A DNA stretch of 64,000 nucleotides from Kosakonia sacchari. Lineage in GTDB: Bacteria; Pseudomonadota; Gammaproteobacteria; Enterobacterales; Enterobacteriaceae. Numbering within the stretch: the stretch's first letter is position 1; each line of letters starts with the position of its first letter. The translations under genes and the position numbers were made by a program. A model generated the notes under the pieces. The model was not told the DNA's origin, did not search any database, and saw nothing but the letters and a program-made list of their open reading frames with translations. The stretch is taken from assembly GCA_900109485.1 (NCBI GenBank), contig FOAY01000004.1, forward strand, positions 186,001 to 250,000, written 5' to 3'. This document shows, one piece after another, positions 8,866 through 19,390 of the stretch.

Positions 8866-10362
8866 ATGCTACATTTGTTTGCAGGCCTGGATCTTCATAC
8901 CGGGTTATTACTCTTGCTTGCTCTGGTCTTTGTTCTGTTCTACGAAGCAATCAATGGCTTCCATGACACAGCAAACGCCGTGGCAACCGTAATTTATACA
9001 CGCGCTATGCGTTCTCAGCTGGCGGTGGTGATGGCGGCGGTATTTAACTTCTTCGGCGTTTTGCTGGGTGGGTTAAGCGTTGCCTATGCGATTGTGCATA
9101 TGTTGCCAACCGATCTACTGCTGAATGTCAGCTCCGCGCACGGCCTGGCGATGGTCTTCTCCATGCTGCTGGCGGCGATTATCTGGAACCTTGGTACCTG
9201 GTATCTGGGTCTGCCGGCTTCCAGCTCCCACACCCTGATTGGCGCGATTATCGGTATTGGTTTAACCAATGCGCTGATGTCCGGTACTTCAGTAGTGGAT
9301 GCATTAAATATCCCGAAAGTGCTGGAGATCTTCGCCTCCCTCATTCTTTCACCGATTGTCGGGCTGGTGATCGCCGGTGGTCTGATATTTATCCTGCGCC
9401 GCTACTGGAGCAATACCAAAAAACGCGCGCGTATTCATATGACGCCAGCTGAACGCGAGAAGATCGATGGTAAGAAAAAGCCACCGTTCTGGACGCGTAT
9501 CGCCTTGATTCTTTCCGCTATTGGCGTGAGTTTCTCCCACGGCGCGAACGATGGTCAGAAAGGCATCGGCCTGATTATGCTGGTGCTGATTGGCGTTGCG
9601 CCTGCGGGCTTCGTAGTGAATATGAACGCGTCAGGTTATGACATCACTCGTACGCGTGATGCCGTCAACAACGTGGAAACTTACTTCCAGCAACACCCGG
9701 CGCTGCTGCAAAAAGCCACCGGCGTTGATCCGCTGATTCCGGCGCCGGAAGAGGTGAACACGCAGCCTGGCGAGTTCCACTGTCATCCGGGTCGCGCAAT
9801 TGTGGCGCTGGATCGTGCGAAGGTGATGCTGACCGGTATCGAAAATTACGAGCAGGTTCCGCTGGAGCAGCGCAGCCAGCTGCGCCGTATTATGCTCTGC
9901 CTCTCCGATATTACGGATAAAGTGGCGAAGCAGCCGGATATCAGCGCCGACGATCAGCGTCTGCTGAAGAAACTGAAAGGCGATATGCTGAGCACCATTG
10001 AGTATGCGCCAATCTGGATCATCATGGCGGTAGCGCTGGCGTTAGGTATCGGCACAATGATCGGCTGGCGCCGCGTGGCGACCACCATCGGCGAGAAAAT
10101 TGGTAAGAAAGGTATGACCTACGCTCAGGGGATGTCCGCGCAGATGACTGCAGCGGTGTCTATCGGGCTGGCAAGTTATACCGGCATGCCAGTTTCCACC
10201 ACGCACGTGCTCTCCTCTTCCGTGGCCGGGACAATGATTGTCGACGGCGGCGGTTTGCAGCGCAAAACCGTGACCAATATTTTGATGGCCTGGATCTTCA
10301 CCCTGCCAGCCTCGGTTATTTTGTCCGGCGTGCTGTACTGGCTCTCGCTGCATCTGATTTAA
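8866..10362 (+). CDS. pitA: Low-affinity inorganic phosphate transporter PitA
   Basis: 498 residues, nearly identical over long stretches to E. coli PitA (499 aa). It is an inner-membrane, proton-coupled transporter of metal-phosphate complexes. Both copies of the family signature are visible, [12 protein letters not shown] at residues ~29-40 and [13 protein letters not shown] at ~225-237, as are the paired [13 protein letters not shown] and [14 protein letters not shown] segments of the inverted-repeat fold. About ten hydrophobic membrane segments flank a hydrophilic central loop (residues ~260-380), which is the most diverged part. A rho-independent terminator follows directly. Confidence 0.97.
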   Translation: MLHLFAGLDLHTGLLLLLALVFVLFYEAINGFHDTANAVATVIYTRAMRSQLAVVMAAVFNFFGVLLGGLSVAYAIVHMLPTDLLLNVSSAHGLAMVFSMLLAAIIWNLGTWYLGLPASSSHTLIGAIIGIGLTNALMSGTSVVDALNIPKVLEIFASLILSPIVGLVIAGGLIFILRRYWSNTKKRARIHMTPAEREKIDGKKKPPFWTRIALILSAIGVSFSHGANDGQKGIGLIMLVLIGVAPAGFVVNMNASGYDITRTRDAVNNVETYFQQHPALLQKATGVDPLIPAPEEVNTQPGEFHCHPGRAIVALDRAKVMLTGIENYEQVPLEQRSQLRRIMLCLSDITDKVAKQPDISADDQRLLKKLKGDMLSTIEYAPIWIIMAVALALGIGTMIGWRRVATTIGEKIGKKGMTYAQGMSAQMTAAVSIGLASYTGMPVSTTHVLSSSVAGTMIVDGGGLQRKTVTNILMAWIFTLPASVILSGVLYWLSLHLI

Positions 10363-10380
10363 CGCAGCGCAGGCGCAATA

Positions 10381-10412
10381 AAAAACGGGTCAGGAAACTG
10401 GCCCGTTTTTTT
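10381..10412 (+). terminator. Terminator after pitA
   Basis: ACGGGTCAG-GAAA-CTGGCCCGT stem (one G-T pair) followed by seven T. The leading A run makes it usable also in the minus direction, for uspB. Confidence 0.9.
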
Positions 10413-10433
10413 ATTCTCTGATTAGCGCAGCGC

Positions 10434-10772
10434 TCAATGCCAAATCATCAACGCAATCAGGCTGATGACCACCAGGCCACACAGCGAACTGGTTAAAATA
10501 AACTGACGGCGAACGCGCTCACAGCGGCGGATGAATTCGTCATCATGGTGATCGCGGTAGCGCTGGGCATAGATATACCAAACCAGACGCATCTGCTTAC
10601 TGGGCTGGCCGTGCGCGGTAAAAAAGCCGCCGCCATCCACATACTGATAGAGTAAGGGATCACAACCACGAAGTACCACTAACAGCGCGCGTAGCGATGA
10701 GTAATAACGCGCCATGTTAACCAAACACACCACACATAAAGCCCAAAACAGCGCAACAGTGTTGATCACCAT
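10434..10772 (-). CDS. uspB: Universal stress protein B, membrane protein
   Basis: 112 residues from the ATG at 10772 with GAGGGG about 4 bases upstream; a longer frame upstream has no homology. It matches E. coli UspB (111 aa) almost throughout. There is an N-terminal membrane helix ([16 protein letters not shown]), the conserved [16 protein letters not shown] loop, [30 protein letters not shown], and a C-terminal helix ([15 protein letters not shown]). In E. coli it is a stationary-phase, RpoS-dependent inner-membrane protein linked to ethanol tolerance. It sits between pitA and uspA, divergent from uspA as in E. coli. Confidence 0.95.
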   Translation of the reverse strand: MVINTVALFWALCVVCLVNMARYYSSLRALLVVLRGCDPLLYQYVDGGGFFTAHGQPSKQMRLVWYIYAQRYRDHHDDEFIRRCERVRRQFILTSSLCGLVVISLIALMIWH

Positions 10773-11220
10773 ATCCCCTCCCCGGCGATCGCCCGCAGAG
10801 AAAGACTCCGGAACGCTCGCGCCTGGATACCCAACCAAGTCTGACAACGAATAGTGTTACCAATCCCCGGACGGGAAGACAAGCACAGGCGGAGTCCCGC
10901 AATTGACCGCATTTCCTTACGCGGATAACTGGGGGACGCCGTCTGTTTCCGTACGGTTTATTTATAGTGTAGGAGATCCGTTTATTTTTTTACCACAAGC
11001 TTAATCACCATCAATGCATCTGGCTGTAAATATTGCTTAAGTGATTCGTGATCCAGGTTAATTGACGGTGTGAAAAGAGCGTTATAAGGTAGAAATATCT
11101 ACAAAAGATCCTTAAGGCCGGGCGCTACGCTCACGTGAAACGCAGGATGCGGGCGCAGTGCAACTGTATCAGGGGCAACCACCCCGATGGTCATCGACAA
11201 CTTATGGAAGGAGTACCACT
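10773..11220. other. uspB-uspA divergent regulatory region
   Basis: 448 bp without coding potential that I can support. It holds the uspA promoter and a leader of roughly 125 nt before the uspA start codon. The leader contains short GC hairpins around 11117-11160. The uspB promoter must lie at the left end; I could not place a convincing -10 element for it. Confidence 0.6.
11062..11088 (+). promoter_or_regulatory. Probable uspA sigma-70 promoter
   Basis: -35 TTGACG (11062-11067) and -10 TATAAG (11083-11088) with a 15-bp spacer, predicting a start near 11095 and a leader of about 126 nt. The short spacer suggests a promoter tuned by ppGpp or activators, as known for E. coli uspA. Confidence 0.6.
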
Positions 11221-11658
11221 ATGGCTTACAAACATATCCTCATCGCAGTCGATCTCTCCCCCGAAAGCAAATTGCTGGTTGAGAAAGCAGTATCCATGGC
11301 GCGGCCATACAACGCGAAGATTTCCCTGATTCATGTCGATGTAAACTACTCCGATCTTTATACCGGTCTTATCGACGTTAATCTCGGCGATATGCAAAAA
11401 CGTATTTCTGATGAAACTCACCAGGCGCTGACCGAGCTGTCCACTAACGCGGGTTATCCGATCACCGAAACCCTGAGCGGCAGCGGCGACCTGGGCCAGG
11501 TACTGGTTGATGCGATTAAAAAATACGATATGGATCTGGTGGTGTGCGGCCATCACCAGGATTTCTGGAGCAAACTGATGTCCTCCGCGCGCCAGCTTAT
11601 CAACACGGTTCACGTTGATATGCTGATTGTCCCGCTGCGGGATGAAGAAGAGGATTGA
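11221..11658 (+). CDS. uspA: Universal stress protein A
   Basis: 145 residues from the ATG at 11221, which has AAGGAG at 11208-11213. It matches E. coli UspA (144 aa): [16 protein letters not shown] at the N terminus, [76 protein letters not shown]. UspA is a cytoplasmic dimer induced by growth arrest and many stresses. It lacks the G-2X-G-9X-G(S/T) ATP motif of other Usp classes, and the same is true here. In E. coli dtpB follows uspA; here the gene is followed at once by a terminator and the convergent rsmJ. Confidence 0.97.
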   Translation: MAYKHILIAVDLSPESKLLVEKAVSMARPYNAKISLIHVDVNYSDLYTGLIDVNLGDMQKRISDETHQALTELSTNAGYPITETLSGSGDLGQVLVDAIKKYDMDLVVCGHHQDFWSKLMSSARQLINTVHVDMLIVPLRDEEED

Positions 11659-11694
11659 GATTCCCGCTAACAATTAGCCGTTAGCCTGAACATC

Positions 11695-11727
11695 GCCCGG
11701 TACGCGCAACGCGACCGGGCTTTTTTA
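11695..11727 (+). terminator. Terminator after uspA
   Basis: GCCCGGT / ACCGGGC stem with a 12-nt loop and six T. It overlaps the rsmJ stop codon at 11725-11727. Confidence 0.88.
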
Positions 11728-12477
11728 TTCCCCGGAACCGGGGTAGATATCGAAACGATGGCTTTTGGTCACTACCGCCGATTGCGTGGCGACACCGGCC
11801 AGCGGCGGCGCATAATCCGGGCGTTTCACCACTACGCGCTTGATGGCAAGCTTGCGCGCAGGCTCCAGCAAACCGTCGGCGTCGAGATCCGGGCCAACCA
11901 GCGACTGGAATACCCGCATCTCCTTCTTCACCAGCGCGCTTTTTTGCTTATGCGGGAACATCGGATCGAGATAAACCACCTGCGGGCGCGGCGTGATATC
12001 CGCCAGGCTCGTCAGACTGGAAGCGTGAATCAGTTGCAGCCGTTCGCGCAGCCACGGGCCGATTTCCGCATCGGCATAACCGCGATGAAGACCATCCTCC
12101 AGCAGCGCAGCAACGACCGGGTTACGCTCCAGCATCCGCACGCGGCAACCCACCGACGCCAGCACAAACGCATCGCGACCCAGCCCTGCCGTGGCATCCA
12201 CCACCTCCGGTAAATAGCTGCCTTTGATGCCAACCGCTTTGGCGACGGCTTCGCCGCGACCACCGCCAAATTTACGCCGGTGCGCCATACCGCCCGCAAT
12301 AAAATCGACAAAGATGCCGCCCAGTTTCGGTTCATCGCGCTTACGCAGTTCCAGATGCGTCGGCGTTAACACCAGCGCCATCAGGTTGTCGTCATCCGGC
12401 TCCAGCCCGAAGCGGGCCGCAAGAACAGATAAGGCGCCGTCTCCGGCGCCTGTTTCATCCAGCAAACAGATTTTCAC
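11725..12477 (-). CDS. rsmJ: 16S rRNA (guanine-1516-N2)-methyltransferase RsmJ
   Basis: 250 residues from a GTG at 12477, giving exactly the E. coli RsmJ length and the start [20 protein letters not shown]. It methylates G1516 of 16S rRNA using SAM. The SAM-binding motif [20 protein letters not shown] lies near residue 105 and the catalytic-region [21 protein letters not shown] near 180. The start codon is 4 bases after the prlC stop, so the two are co-transcribed and probably translationally coupled. Confidence 0.95.
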   Translation of the reverse strand: MKICLLDETGAGDGALSVLAARFGLEPDDDNLMALVLTPTHLELRKRDEPKLGGIFVDFIAGGMAHRRKFGGGRGEAVAKAVGIKGSYLPEVVDATAGLGRDAFVLASVGCRVRMLERNPVVAALLEDGLHRGYADAEIGPWLRERLQLIHASSLTSLADITPRPQVVYLDPMFPHKQKSALVKKEMRVFQSLVGPDLDADGLLEPARKLAIKRVVVKRPDYAPPLAGVATQSAVVTKSHRFDIYPGSGE

Positions 12478-12481
12478 TGCA

Positions 12482-14524
12482 TCAGCCTTCGATACCGTAA
12501 TGCTCAAGCATGGCGTCAATCTGCGGCTCGCGACCACGGAAGCGTTTGAACAGCTCCATCGGCTCTTCCGAGCCACCACGGGTCAGGATGTTATCGAGGA
12601 ACGACTGCCCGGTTTCGCGGTTGAAAATGCCCTCTTCTTCAAAGCGGGAGAAGGCATCTGCCGCCAGCACATCGGCCCACAGATAGCTGTAGTAACCCGC
12701 CGCATATCCGCCCGCGAAAATATGGCTGAAGGCATGCGGGAAGCGGCCCCACGACGGCCCCGGCACCACGGCGACCTGGCGTTTGATTTCGGCCAGCGTT
12801 TCGAGGATTTTCGCCCCCTGCTCCGGGCTGAATTCGGCGTGCAGGCGGAAGTCGAACAGGCCGAACTCCAGCTGGCGCAGGATAAACATCGCCGCCTGGT
12901 AGTTTTTCGCCGCCAGCATTTTGTCCAGTAGCTCCTGCGGCAGCGGCTCGCCGGTTTCATAATGGCCGGAGATAAACGCCAGCGCTTCCGGTTCCCAGCA
13001 CCAGTTTTCCATAAACTGGCTCGGCAGCTCGACCGCATCCCACGGCACACCGCTGATCCCTGCCACACCGGCGGTTTCAACGCGCGTCAGCATATGGTGC
13101 AGGCCGTGACCAAATTCATGGAACAGGGTGATCACTTCGTCATGGGTGAACAGCGCCGGTTTGCCGTTGACCGGGCGGTTAAAGTTACAGGTGAGGTAAG
13201 CGACGGGTTTTTGCAGCGAACCGTCGGCGCGGCGCATCTGGCCAACGCAGTCATCCATCCACGCGCCGCCACGTTTGTGCTCGCGGGCATAGAGATCGAG
13301 GTAGAAGCTGCCACGCAGCTCGTTGCTCTCATCGTAAAGTTCGAAGAAACGCACGTCCGGATGCCAGACATCAATATCCTTGCGCTCTTTGGCGGTGATG
13401 CCGTAAATGCGTTTCACCACTTCAAACAGGCCGTTCACCGCGCGGTTTTCCGGGAAGTACGGACGCAGTTGCTCATCGCTGATGCTGTAGAGGTGCTGCT
13501 TCTGTTTTTCGCTGTAGTAACCGATATCCCACGGTTGCAGCTCATCAACGCCGAATTCGGCTTTCGCGAAGGCACGCAGTTGTGCCAGCTCTTTTTCGCC
13601 CTGCGGACGCGCGCGTTTGGCGAGATCGGTTAAGAATTCCAGCACCTGCGCCGGGTTTTCCGCCATTTTGGTGGCCAGCGATTTAAAGGCATAGCTTTCA
13701 AAGCCGAGCAGTTGCGCCAGCTCGTGACGCAGCGCGAGGATCTCGGCCATGATCGGGCTGTTGTCCCACTTACCCGCATTCGGCCCCTGATCGGAAGCGC
13801 GGGTGCTGTAAGCGCGGTACATCTCTTCACGCAGTGCCTGGTTATCGCAATAGGTCATCACCGGCAGATAGCTCGGGATATCCAGCGTCAGCAACCAGCC
13901 TTGCTGCTCTTTGGCTTCTGCCTGCGCTTTCGCCGCAGCCAGGGCGCTTTCCGGCATGCCGGAGAGTTCAGCTTCGTCAGTAACCAGCTTGCTCCAGCCC
14001 ATGGTGGCGTCGAGCACATTGTTGCTATAGAGGTTGCCCAATTCAGAGAGACGTGAGGCGATTTCGCCATAGCGCTGCTGTTTCTCTTTTGGCAGGCCGA
14101 TGCCCGACAGTTTGAAGTCGCGCAGCGCGTTATCCACCGATTTTTTCTCCGCCACGCTCAGCGCCGCGTAATGCGGGCCGTCACGCAGATCGCGATAGGC
14201 GTTGTACAGCCCTTCGTTCTGCCCGACCCAGGTGCTGTACTCCGACAGCAGCGGCAGCGTTTGTTCGTACGCTTCGCGCAGTTCCGGGCTGTTTTTCACT
14301 GAATTCAGATGGCTGACCGGCGAGAAGAGACGGCCAAGGCGATCGTCCACTTCAGCCAGCGGCTGACAAAGCGTGTCCCAGGTGTAGGGACCGCCCTGCG
14401 CAACAACGCGTTCCACTGCGCTCCGGCAGTCGTCCAGCGCTTTGGTCACCGCAGGAACAACATGCTCAGGAAGAATTTTAGAAAAGGGGGGGAGCACAAA
14501 AGGCGTCAATAATGGGTTGGTCAT
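12482..14524 (-). CDS. prlC: Oligopeptidase A (M3 metallopeptidase)
   Basis: 680 residues, the E. coli length. This cytoplasmic zinc oligopeptidase degrades short peptides, including cleaved signal peptides. The zinc site [11 protein letters not shown] is near residue 470 with the third-ligand glutamate region [17 protein letters not shown] following. The C-terminal half shows the M3 family [31 protein letters not shown]. It is followed by rsmJ in the same operon. A heat-shock type promoter lies upstream, consistent with known sigma-32 control in E. coli. Confidence 0.97.
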   Translation of the reverse strand: MTNPLLTPFVLPPFSKILPEHVVPAVTKALDDCRSAVERVVAQGGPYTWDTLCQPLAEVDDRLGRLFSPVSHLNSVKNSPELREAYEQTLPLLSEYSTWVGQNEGLYNAYRDLRDGPHYAALSVAEKKSVDNALRDFKLSGIGLPKEKQQRYGEIASRLSELGNLYSNNVLDATMGWSKLVTDEAELSGMPESALAAAKAQAEAKEQQGWLLTLDIPSYLPVMTYCDNQALREEMYRAYSTRASDQGPNAGKWDNSPIMAEILALRHELAQLLGFESYAFKSLATKMAENPAQVLEFLTDLAKRARPQGEKELAQLRAFAKAEFGVDELQPWDIGYYSEKQKQHLYSISDEQLRPYFPENRAVNGLFEVVKRIYGITAKERKDIDVWHPDVRFFELYDESNELRGSFYLDLYAREHKRGGAWMDDCVGQMRRADGSLQKPVAYLTCNFNRPVNGKPALFTHDEVITLFHEFGHGLHHMLTRVETAGVAGISGVPWDAVELPSQFMENWCWEPEALAFISGHYETGEPLPQELLDKMLAAKNYQAAMFILRQLEFGLFDFRLHAEFSPEQGAKILETLAEIKRQVAVVPGPSWGRFPHAFSHIFAGGYAAGYYSYLWADVLAADAFSRFEEEGIFNRETGQSFLDNILTRGGSEEPMELFKRFRGREPQIDAMLEHYGIEG

Positions 14525-14555
14525 AGCGCAGTCCTTGGTATGAGATATTGGTTAA

Positions 14556-14584
14556 GAATGGGGCCAAGTCCCGCAGATTTCAAT
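14556..14584 (-). promoter_or_regulatory. Sigma-32 type promoter for prlC-rsmJ
   Basis: On the minus strand TTGAAA (14583-14578), a 14-bp spacer and CCCCATTC (14563-14556) match the heat-shock consensus CTTGAAA-N(11-16)-CCCCATnT well. It lies about 32 bases before the prlC start codon. Confidence 0.7.
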
Positions 14585-14632
14585 CCCGCGTGCTACGCGT
14601 GCCAGGGTATCGCTGCAATAAGCAACACCAAA

Positions 14633-14666
14633 GAAAATGCCCGACGGCATTGCGCTCGCCGGGCAT
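14633..14666 (-). terminator. Terminator of the PAP2 phosphatase gene
   Basis: Minus-strand ATGCCCGGCG ... CGTCGGGCAT hairpin (mostly paired) followed by TTTTC, 15 bases beyond the stop codon. Confidence 0.8.
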
Positions 14667-14680
14667 TACATACGCAAACC

Positions 14681-15952
14681 TCAGCGGGATTTATGCGCCA
14701 TCTCATAGGCCGCAGACAGGTTCAGGCGCTGCCAGAAGCTCTGTTCATCGTTATTGCCAGAGAGCGGGTAACCCGCCGGTATCGCCGTTTTCACCATCAG
14801 CGCGCGACGCTGGCTGGTGGAAAGATTCGGCAACGCCGCTTCCAGAAGCACATCAGCCCCTTCCGGTACTTTCAGTTTTTTCTCTGCCCCTTTCTGCTGC
14901 GGCAAATCGTACGTCATGGTGAAACGGTAGAAATCACGCATCGCCGGGTCGCGATACGGATCGTCTTTTCCGGCGCTCTGCGCACATTGCGCAAGCGACG
15001 TGCCGCACTCTTTTTCCAGCGCGGCGCGGAGCTGGTCGCGGGCTTCATTAAACAGGGTGCGGTATTTCGCATCATTCAGGTAATGCGCGACGTTACGCTC
15101 CGCCACCATCCTTGAACCGATGACATCCAGCGGATAGTGCACGCCCAGCACCACGCGGGAATAACCGTAGCGCGCGCCGCGCGTCAGCAGTGCGTCAAAA
15201 CGTTCCGGGATCATCTCCGCCATCAGCAGCGAATCGGTATAACCGGTATTGGTATGACCGCTGGGGAACGAGCCGCCATCCGCGGTATAAGCTTTGTTAT
15301 CCTTCACCACCACGTCGTCCGGCACCAGGTGGATGCTGTTGTTCTGGATCAGGAACGGGCGCTTATAGTCGAAATGTTTTTTCGCCGCGCCGGTGCTCAC
15401 TTCGCTGGCTTTGATTAATGCCGCCGCTTTGCCTAACTCGCCTTTGTCATAGGCAGTGAGAAAAGCGTTGCCCAGCTTTGGCCCCAGCGCATCGGCAATA
15501 AAATAGAGATAGCTGATCCCCTCAGCATCAGCCAGCGCCTGGCGGCGCAAACCCTGCGTGGCATCGCGGTTAATTGCCTCAACGGTGTGCAGGTTGGCAT
15601 CCAGCACCGATTTTGGCAGAGCGCTAAAACTGGAGAGCAGCGCGATGCCTGCCTGCTGATTCACTTTGGTCTGGAAATCATAACCGCGCGCCTTCAGCCA
15701 GGCGCTGTCCGCCTGTTTAGCGCTCTGCGCGGAGTGCTCCAGTTGATCGCGGGTCAGCGCTGCCGCGTTACCCTGCAAGGCCTGGCGCAGCCCGGCCAGT
15801 GATTGTGCTTCCAGCGCAACATACGCCTGGCTGTCCGAGGCTGGCGTGGTGGTATTGGCGATGTCACGCGCCTGCACCAGCGGAATATCTTTTGCCATCG
15901 CCTGGTTAGCCAACAGCAGCGCGGCAGTTAAAAGAGTGAGACGGATTTTCAT
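14681..15952 (-). CDS. Periplasmic PAP2-family (class A-like) acid phosphatase
   Basis: 423 residues with a signal peptide (MKIRLTLLTAALLLANQAMA). It carries the three vanadate-dependent haloperoxidase/PAP2 motifs in order: KKHFDYKRP (K-x6-RP), SFPSGHTNTGY (PSGH), and SRVVLGVHYPLDV (SR-x5-H-x3-D). It is a non-specific phosphomonoesterase of the periplasm by family. It is longer than PhoN (~250 aa), with an extra N-terminal helical region (~150 residues) and a C-terminal extension containing two Cys (KECGTSLAQCAQS). It is not in this position in E. coli (prlC and rlmJ are adjacent there), so it looks like an insertion into a conserved block; its base composition does not stand out. Confidence 0.9.
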   Translation of the reverse strand: MKIRLTLLTAALLLANQAMAKDIPLVQARDIANTTTPASDSQAYVALEAQSLAGLRQALQGNAAALTRDQLEHSAQSAKQADSAWLKARGYDFQTKVNQQAGIALLSSFSALPKSVLDANLHTVEAINRDATQGLRRQALADAEGISYLYFIADALGPKLGNAFLTAYDKGELGKAAALIKASEVSTGAAKKHFDYKRPFLIQNNSIHLVPDDVVVKDNKAYTADGGSFPSGHTNTGYTDSLLMAEMIPERFDALLTRGARYGYSRVVLGVHYPLDVIGSRMVAERNVAHYLNDAKYRTLFNEARDQLRAALEKECGTSLAQCAQSAGKDDPYRDPAMRDFYRFTMTYDLPQQKGAEKKLKVPEGADVLLEAALPNLSTSQRRALMVKTAIPAGYPLSGNNDEQSFWQRLNLSAAYEMAHKSR

Positions 15953-16145
15953 TTTTTATCCTTTTATTCAAACAATTACCTTGCCTGCACCCGACGCTAG
16001 CGCGGCAGTTTGACACTTTAATGACACCGTTATGTTTTGAAACCTTTTCCGCTGAAATGAAACAAGCCCGCGGTGCAGCGGTAATCTGCGGCAATCTACG
16101 GTAAACTGTGCAGAATCTCGTTTATTTTCCGGAATCTCAGTCCCC

Positions 16146-16988
16146 ATGCTCAGTTATCGCCACAGCTTTCACGCTGGCAACCACGCCGACGTCCTTAAAC
16201 ACACCGTTCAGAGCCTGATCATCGAAGCGCTGAAAGAAAAAGAGAAACCGTTTCTCTATCTCGACACTCATGCAGGTGCCGGGCGCTATCAGCTCTCTGG
16301 CGAACATGCGGAGCGCACGGGCGAATATCTGGAAGGCATCGCCCGCATCTGGCAGCAGGACGATTTACCGGCCGAGCTTGAGCCGTACATGACGGCAGTG
16401 CGCCACTTCAACCGCGGTGAGCAACTGCGCTATTACCCGGGTTCACCGCTGATTGCCCGTGAATTACTGCGCGAGCAGGACAGCCTGCAATTAACCGAGC
16501 TGCACCCGAGCGATTACCCGCTGCTGCGCCAGGAGTTCCAGAAAGACAGCCGCGCCCGCGTTGCACGCGCCGACGGTTATCAGCAGTTGAAGGCCAAACT
16601 GCCGCCGGTTTCCCGCCGTGGTCTGATTCTTATCGACCCGCCGTATGAGATTAAAACCGACTACCAGGCAGTAGTGAGCGGTATTCAGGAAGGCCATAAA
16701 CGTTTTGCCACCGGCGTTTACGCGCTGTGGTATCCGGTGGTGCTGCGCCAGCAGATCAAACGCATGCTGCGCGATCTGGAAGAGACCGGCATTCGCAATA
16801 TTCTGCAAATTGAACTGGCCGTGCGACCGGACAGCGATCAGCGCGGTATGACGGCTTCCGGCATGATCGTCATTAACCCGCCGTGGAAACTGGAAGCGCA
16901 GATGAACAACCTGCTGCCGTGGTTGCACAGCAAGCTGGTTCCGGCCGGTACCGGGCACACGCTGGTTCACCAGATCGTCCCGGAGTAA
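16146..16988 (+). CDS. rlmJ: 23S rRNA (adenine-2030-N6)-methyltransferase RlmJ
   Basis: 280 residues, the E. coli length. It methylates A2030 of 23S rRNA with SAM. Visible are the N-terminal [19 protein letters not shown], the SAM-site region [11 protein letters not shown] at residues ~40-50 and the catalytic LILIDPPYE near residue 160. It precedes gor by 82 bp as in E. coli. Confidence 0.96.
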   Translation: MLSYRHSFHAGNHADVLKHTVQSLIIEALKEKEKPFLYLDTHAGAGRYQLSGEHAERTGEYLEGIARIWQQDDLPAELEPYMTAVRHFNRGEQLRYYPGSPLIARELLREQDSLQLTELHPSDYPLLRQEFQKDSRARVARADGYQQLKAKLPPVSRRGLILIDPPYEIKTDYQAVVSGIQEGHKRFATGVYALWYPVVLRQQIKRMLRDLEETGIRNILQIELAVRPDSDQRGMTASGMIVINPPWKLEAQMNNLLPWLHSKLVPAGTGHTLVHQIVPE

Positions 16989-17070
16989 TCGCAGCCATCG
17001 GTGGAACCTTTCGGATTGCGCGTTACAATCGCGACAATTTTCGACTTCGTTCAGGATTAAGGAAAAAACC

Positions 17071-18423
17071 ATGAGCAAACATTACGACTACATCGCCATT
17101 GGCGGCGGCAGCGGCGGTATTGCATCGATCAACCGTGCAGCCATGTACGGTCAAAAATGCGCGCTGATTGAGGCCAAAGAGCTTGGCGGTACCTGTGTGA
17201 ACGTGGGTTGTGTTCCGAAAAAAGTGATGTGGCACGCCGCACAGATCGCCGAAGCCATTCATCTCTATGGCCCGGACTACGGCTTTGACACTACCGTCAA
17301 TCATTTCGACTGGAGCAAACTGGTTGCCAGCCGCAGTGCTTACATCGACCGTATCCATACCTCGTACGAGAACGTGCTGGGTAAAAATAACGTCGATGTG
17401 ATCCGTGGTTTTGCCCGCTTTGTTGATGCCAAAACCGTGGAAGTGAACGGCGAAACGATCACCGCCGATCATATCCTGATCGCCACCGGCGGCCGTCCGA
17501 GCCACCCGGATATTCCGGGCGTGGAATACGGTATTGATTCCGATGGTTTCTTCGCCCTGCCCGCACTGCCAAAACGCGTTGCCATTGTTGGCGCAGGGTA
17601 CATCGCCGTTGAGCTGGCGGGCGTGGTGAACGGTCTTGGCGCTGAAACGCACCTGTTCGTGCGTAAACATGCGCCGCTGCGCAACTTCGATCCGCTGATC
17701 ACCGAAACGCTGGTCGAAGTGATGGCGGCAGAAGGCCCGACGCTGCATACCCACGCGATACCGCAAGCGGTAGTGAAAAACGCCGACGGCAGCCTGACCA
17801 TCACACTGGAAGATGGCCGCTCGCAAACCGTTGATTGCCTGATCTGGACGATTGGTCGTGAACCGGCGACCGATAACTTCAACCTTGCTGCCACTGGCGT
17901 GAAAACCAATGACAAAGGCTATATCGACGTCGATAAGTTCCAGAACACCAGCGTGCCAGGGATTTACGCGGTGGGCGATAACACCGGCGCGGTAGAACTG
18001 ACTCCGGTTGCCGTTGCCGCTGGCCGTCGTCTCTCCGAACGCCTGTTTAACAACAAGCCGGATGAGCATCTCGACTACAACAACATTCCTACCGTTGTGT
18101 TCAGCCACCCGCCGATTGGCACCGTAGGTTTAACCGAGCCACAGGCGCGCGAGCAGTACGGCGACGATCAGGTGAAAATCTATAAATCGTCGTTCACCGC
18201 GATGTATACCGCCGTCACCTCTCATCGCCAGCCGTGCCGCATGAAACTGGTCTGCGTTGGTCCGGAAGAGAAAATCGTCGGTATCCACGGTATCGGCTCC
18301 GGCATGGATGAGATGTTGCAGGGCTTTGCGGTTGCGCTGAAGATGGGCGCCACCAAAAAAGACTTCGACAACACCGTCGCCATTCACCCGACGGCGGCAG
18401 AAGAGTTTGTCACGATGCGCTAA
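17071..18423 (+). CDS. gor: Glutathione reductase
   Basis: 450 residues, the E. coli length. This FAD enzyme reduces glutathione disulfide with NADPH in the cytoplasm. The FAD motif GGGSGGIAS is at residues ~10-18, the redox-active disulfide [13 protein letters not shown] at ~40-52, and the NADP site [15 protein letters not shown] near 170 with the downstream VRKHAPLR arginines that favour NADPH. The second FAD contact VPGIYAVGD is near residue 295, and the C-terminal [11 protein letters not shown] contributes the active-site histidine of the partner subunit. A strong terminator follows. Confidence 0.98.
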   Translation: MSKHYDYIAIGGGSGGIASINRAAMYGQKCALIEAKELGGTCVNVGCVPKKVMWHAAQIAEAIHLYGPDYGFDTTVNHFDWSKLVASRSAYIDRIHTSYENVLGKNNVDVIRGFARFVDAKTVEVNGETITADHILIATGGRPSHPDIPGVEYGIDSDGFFALPALPKRVAIVGAGYIAVELAGVVNGLGAETHLFVRKHAPLRNFDPLITETLVEVMAAEGPTLHTHAIPQAVVKNADGSLTITLEDGRSQTVDCLIWTIGREPATDNFNLAATGVKTNDKGYIDVDKFQNTSVPGIYAVGDNTGAVELTPVAVAAGRRLSERLFNNKPDEHLDYNNIPTVVFSHPPIGTVGLTEPQAREQYGDDQVKIYKSSFTAMYTAVTSHRQPCRMKLVCVGPEEKIVGIHGIGSGMDEMLQGFAVALKMGATKKDFDNTVAIHPTAAEEFVTMR

Positions 18424-18450
18424 GCATCAGCGGTAAAAACGACACGCCAG

Positions 18451-18479
18451 AGAAGCCCCAAACGGGGCTTCTTTTTTTT
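18451..18479 (+). terminator. Terminator after gor
   Basis: AGAAGCCCC-AAA-CGGGGCTTCT hairpin followed by seven T. Confidence 0.93.
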
Positions 18480-18543
18480 ACCAATGTCGCTGATGCAAGA
18501 AATCACCCACTTTTTTAAGAAGTAAGCTGAACCACAAAACGTA

Positions 18544-19149
18544 TCACGCGGGCAGCTTCAATAAATGGCTGGCGATTCCCCAGCGCATTACCCGGCAAGC
18601 TTTCTCGTCTATCGACAGCAGCGAAAAGCTGGCATTCGGGTGGTGGTAACGCGCGACATTGCTCAGTGAATTTTCCATCAGTTGCGCGATAACAGCCTGA
18701 ATCACATGACCATGCGATACCAGCGCCACCGTTTCCTGCGAGCAGACATCCGGCAACCTGTGCAGAAAAGCGAGCAGCCGCTGCGCCGCCTGTGCCAGCG
18801 ATTCGCCCTGCGGCGGACGGAAATGTTCATCGTCGATAAACGGCGGATATGCGCGCTGTATTTCGCTCAGACTGCGCCCTTCAAGCTCGCCAAAATGCTG
18901 CTCCTGTAGCGCGTCGTGCAACTGAAAATCACAGGCGAAATGCGCGGCTATTCGCGCCGCCATCTGCTGTGATCTGCCCGCCGGAGAGGAGATAACAGCG
19001 CCAGGCGTTACCCCCTCAGCTTTTAACGCGGCAATCAAGGCGTTGCACTCTTCCTGCCCGCGCGGCGTCCACGGGCTGTCGAGCCGCCCCTGGATAATCC
19101 CGGCACGGTTCCACTCGGTTTGTGGATGGCGAATTAAAAACACGTTCAT
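18544..19149 (-). CDS. Histidine phosphatase family protein (phosphoglycerate-mutase-like)
   Basis: 201 residues of the histidine phosphatase superfamily. The N-terminal phospho-acceptor motif is FLIRHPQTEWN (the common RHG is RHP here), then SSPAGRSQQMA, the acid residue in EQHFGELEG, and the second catalytic histidine in VALVSHGHVIQAV. Family members act as phosphatases on small phosphate esters (for example CobC, GpmB); the substrate cannot be told. It lies just downstream of dinQ on the same strand, but a terminator separates them. Confidence 0.85.
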   Translation of the reverse strand: MNVFLIRHPQTEWNRAGIIQGRLDSPWTPRGQEECNALIAALKAEGVTPGAVISSPAGRSQQMAARIAAHFACDFQLHDALQEQHFGELEGRSLSEIQRAYPPFIDDEHFRPPQGESLAQAAQRLLAFLHRLPDVCSQETVALVSHGHVIQAVIAQLMENSLSNVARYHHPNASFSLLSIDEKACRVMRWGIASHLLKLPA

Positions 19150-19183
19150 TTGCGAAGCTCACGGCTTATCGGCCTGAAATGTT

Positions 19184-19212
19184 AAAAGGCAGGAAGTGGT
19201 TAACTCCCTGCC
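19184..19212 (-). terminator. Probable dinQ terminator
   Basis: Minus-strand GGCAGG ... CCTGCC stem with a 13-nt loop, followed by TTTT. It lies 20 bp beyond the dinQ stop and ahead of the histidine phosphatase start. Confidence 0.65.
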
Positions 19213-19231
19213 CTTAGGTACGTTTCCGTTA

Positions 19232-19315
19232 TCAGTTCAGCAACTGAAGCAGGTAACGGATCAATTCCAGCAGCGCGATTAACGCTCCCAGAATGATGAT
19301 TGCTTTATCAATCAC
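19232..19315 (-). CDS. dinQ: DinQ small membrane toxin peptide
   Basis: A 27-codon frame starting with GTG at 19315. The peptide begins MIDKAIIILGALIALLEL and ends LLQLLN, matching the E. coli DinQ peptide as I remember it with about one substitution. DinQ is a single-span inner-membrane peptide that depolarises the membrane when overproduced; in E. coli its translation is blocked by the antisense RNA AgrB. The gene is downstream of gor on the minus strand, the same neighbourhood as in E. coli. A long leader (about 190 nt from a TATAAT at 19515-19520) contains a region complementary to the agr RNA encoded at 19588-19671. In E. coli the gene is LexA-regulated; no LexA box was seen here. Confidence 0.88.
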   Translation of the reverse strand: MIDKAIIILGALIALLELIRYLLQLLN

Positions 19316-19390
19316 CCGTTTTCTCCATAAAACGGAGTGAGAACGCCGCTGCTTACTCATGGACTGCCTGTCACAGAGGTTGATCTCAAT

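Noticed and set aside
17023..18108. 361-codon minus-strand frame opposite gor
   Set aside because: Shadow of gor, which is conserved to full length on the plus strand.
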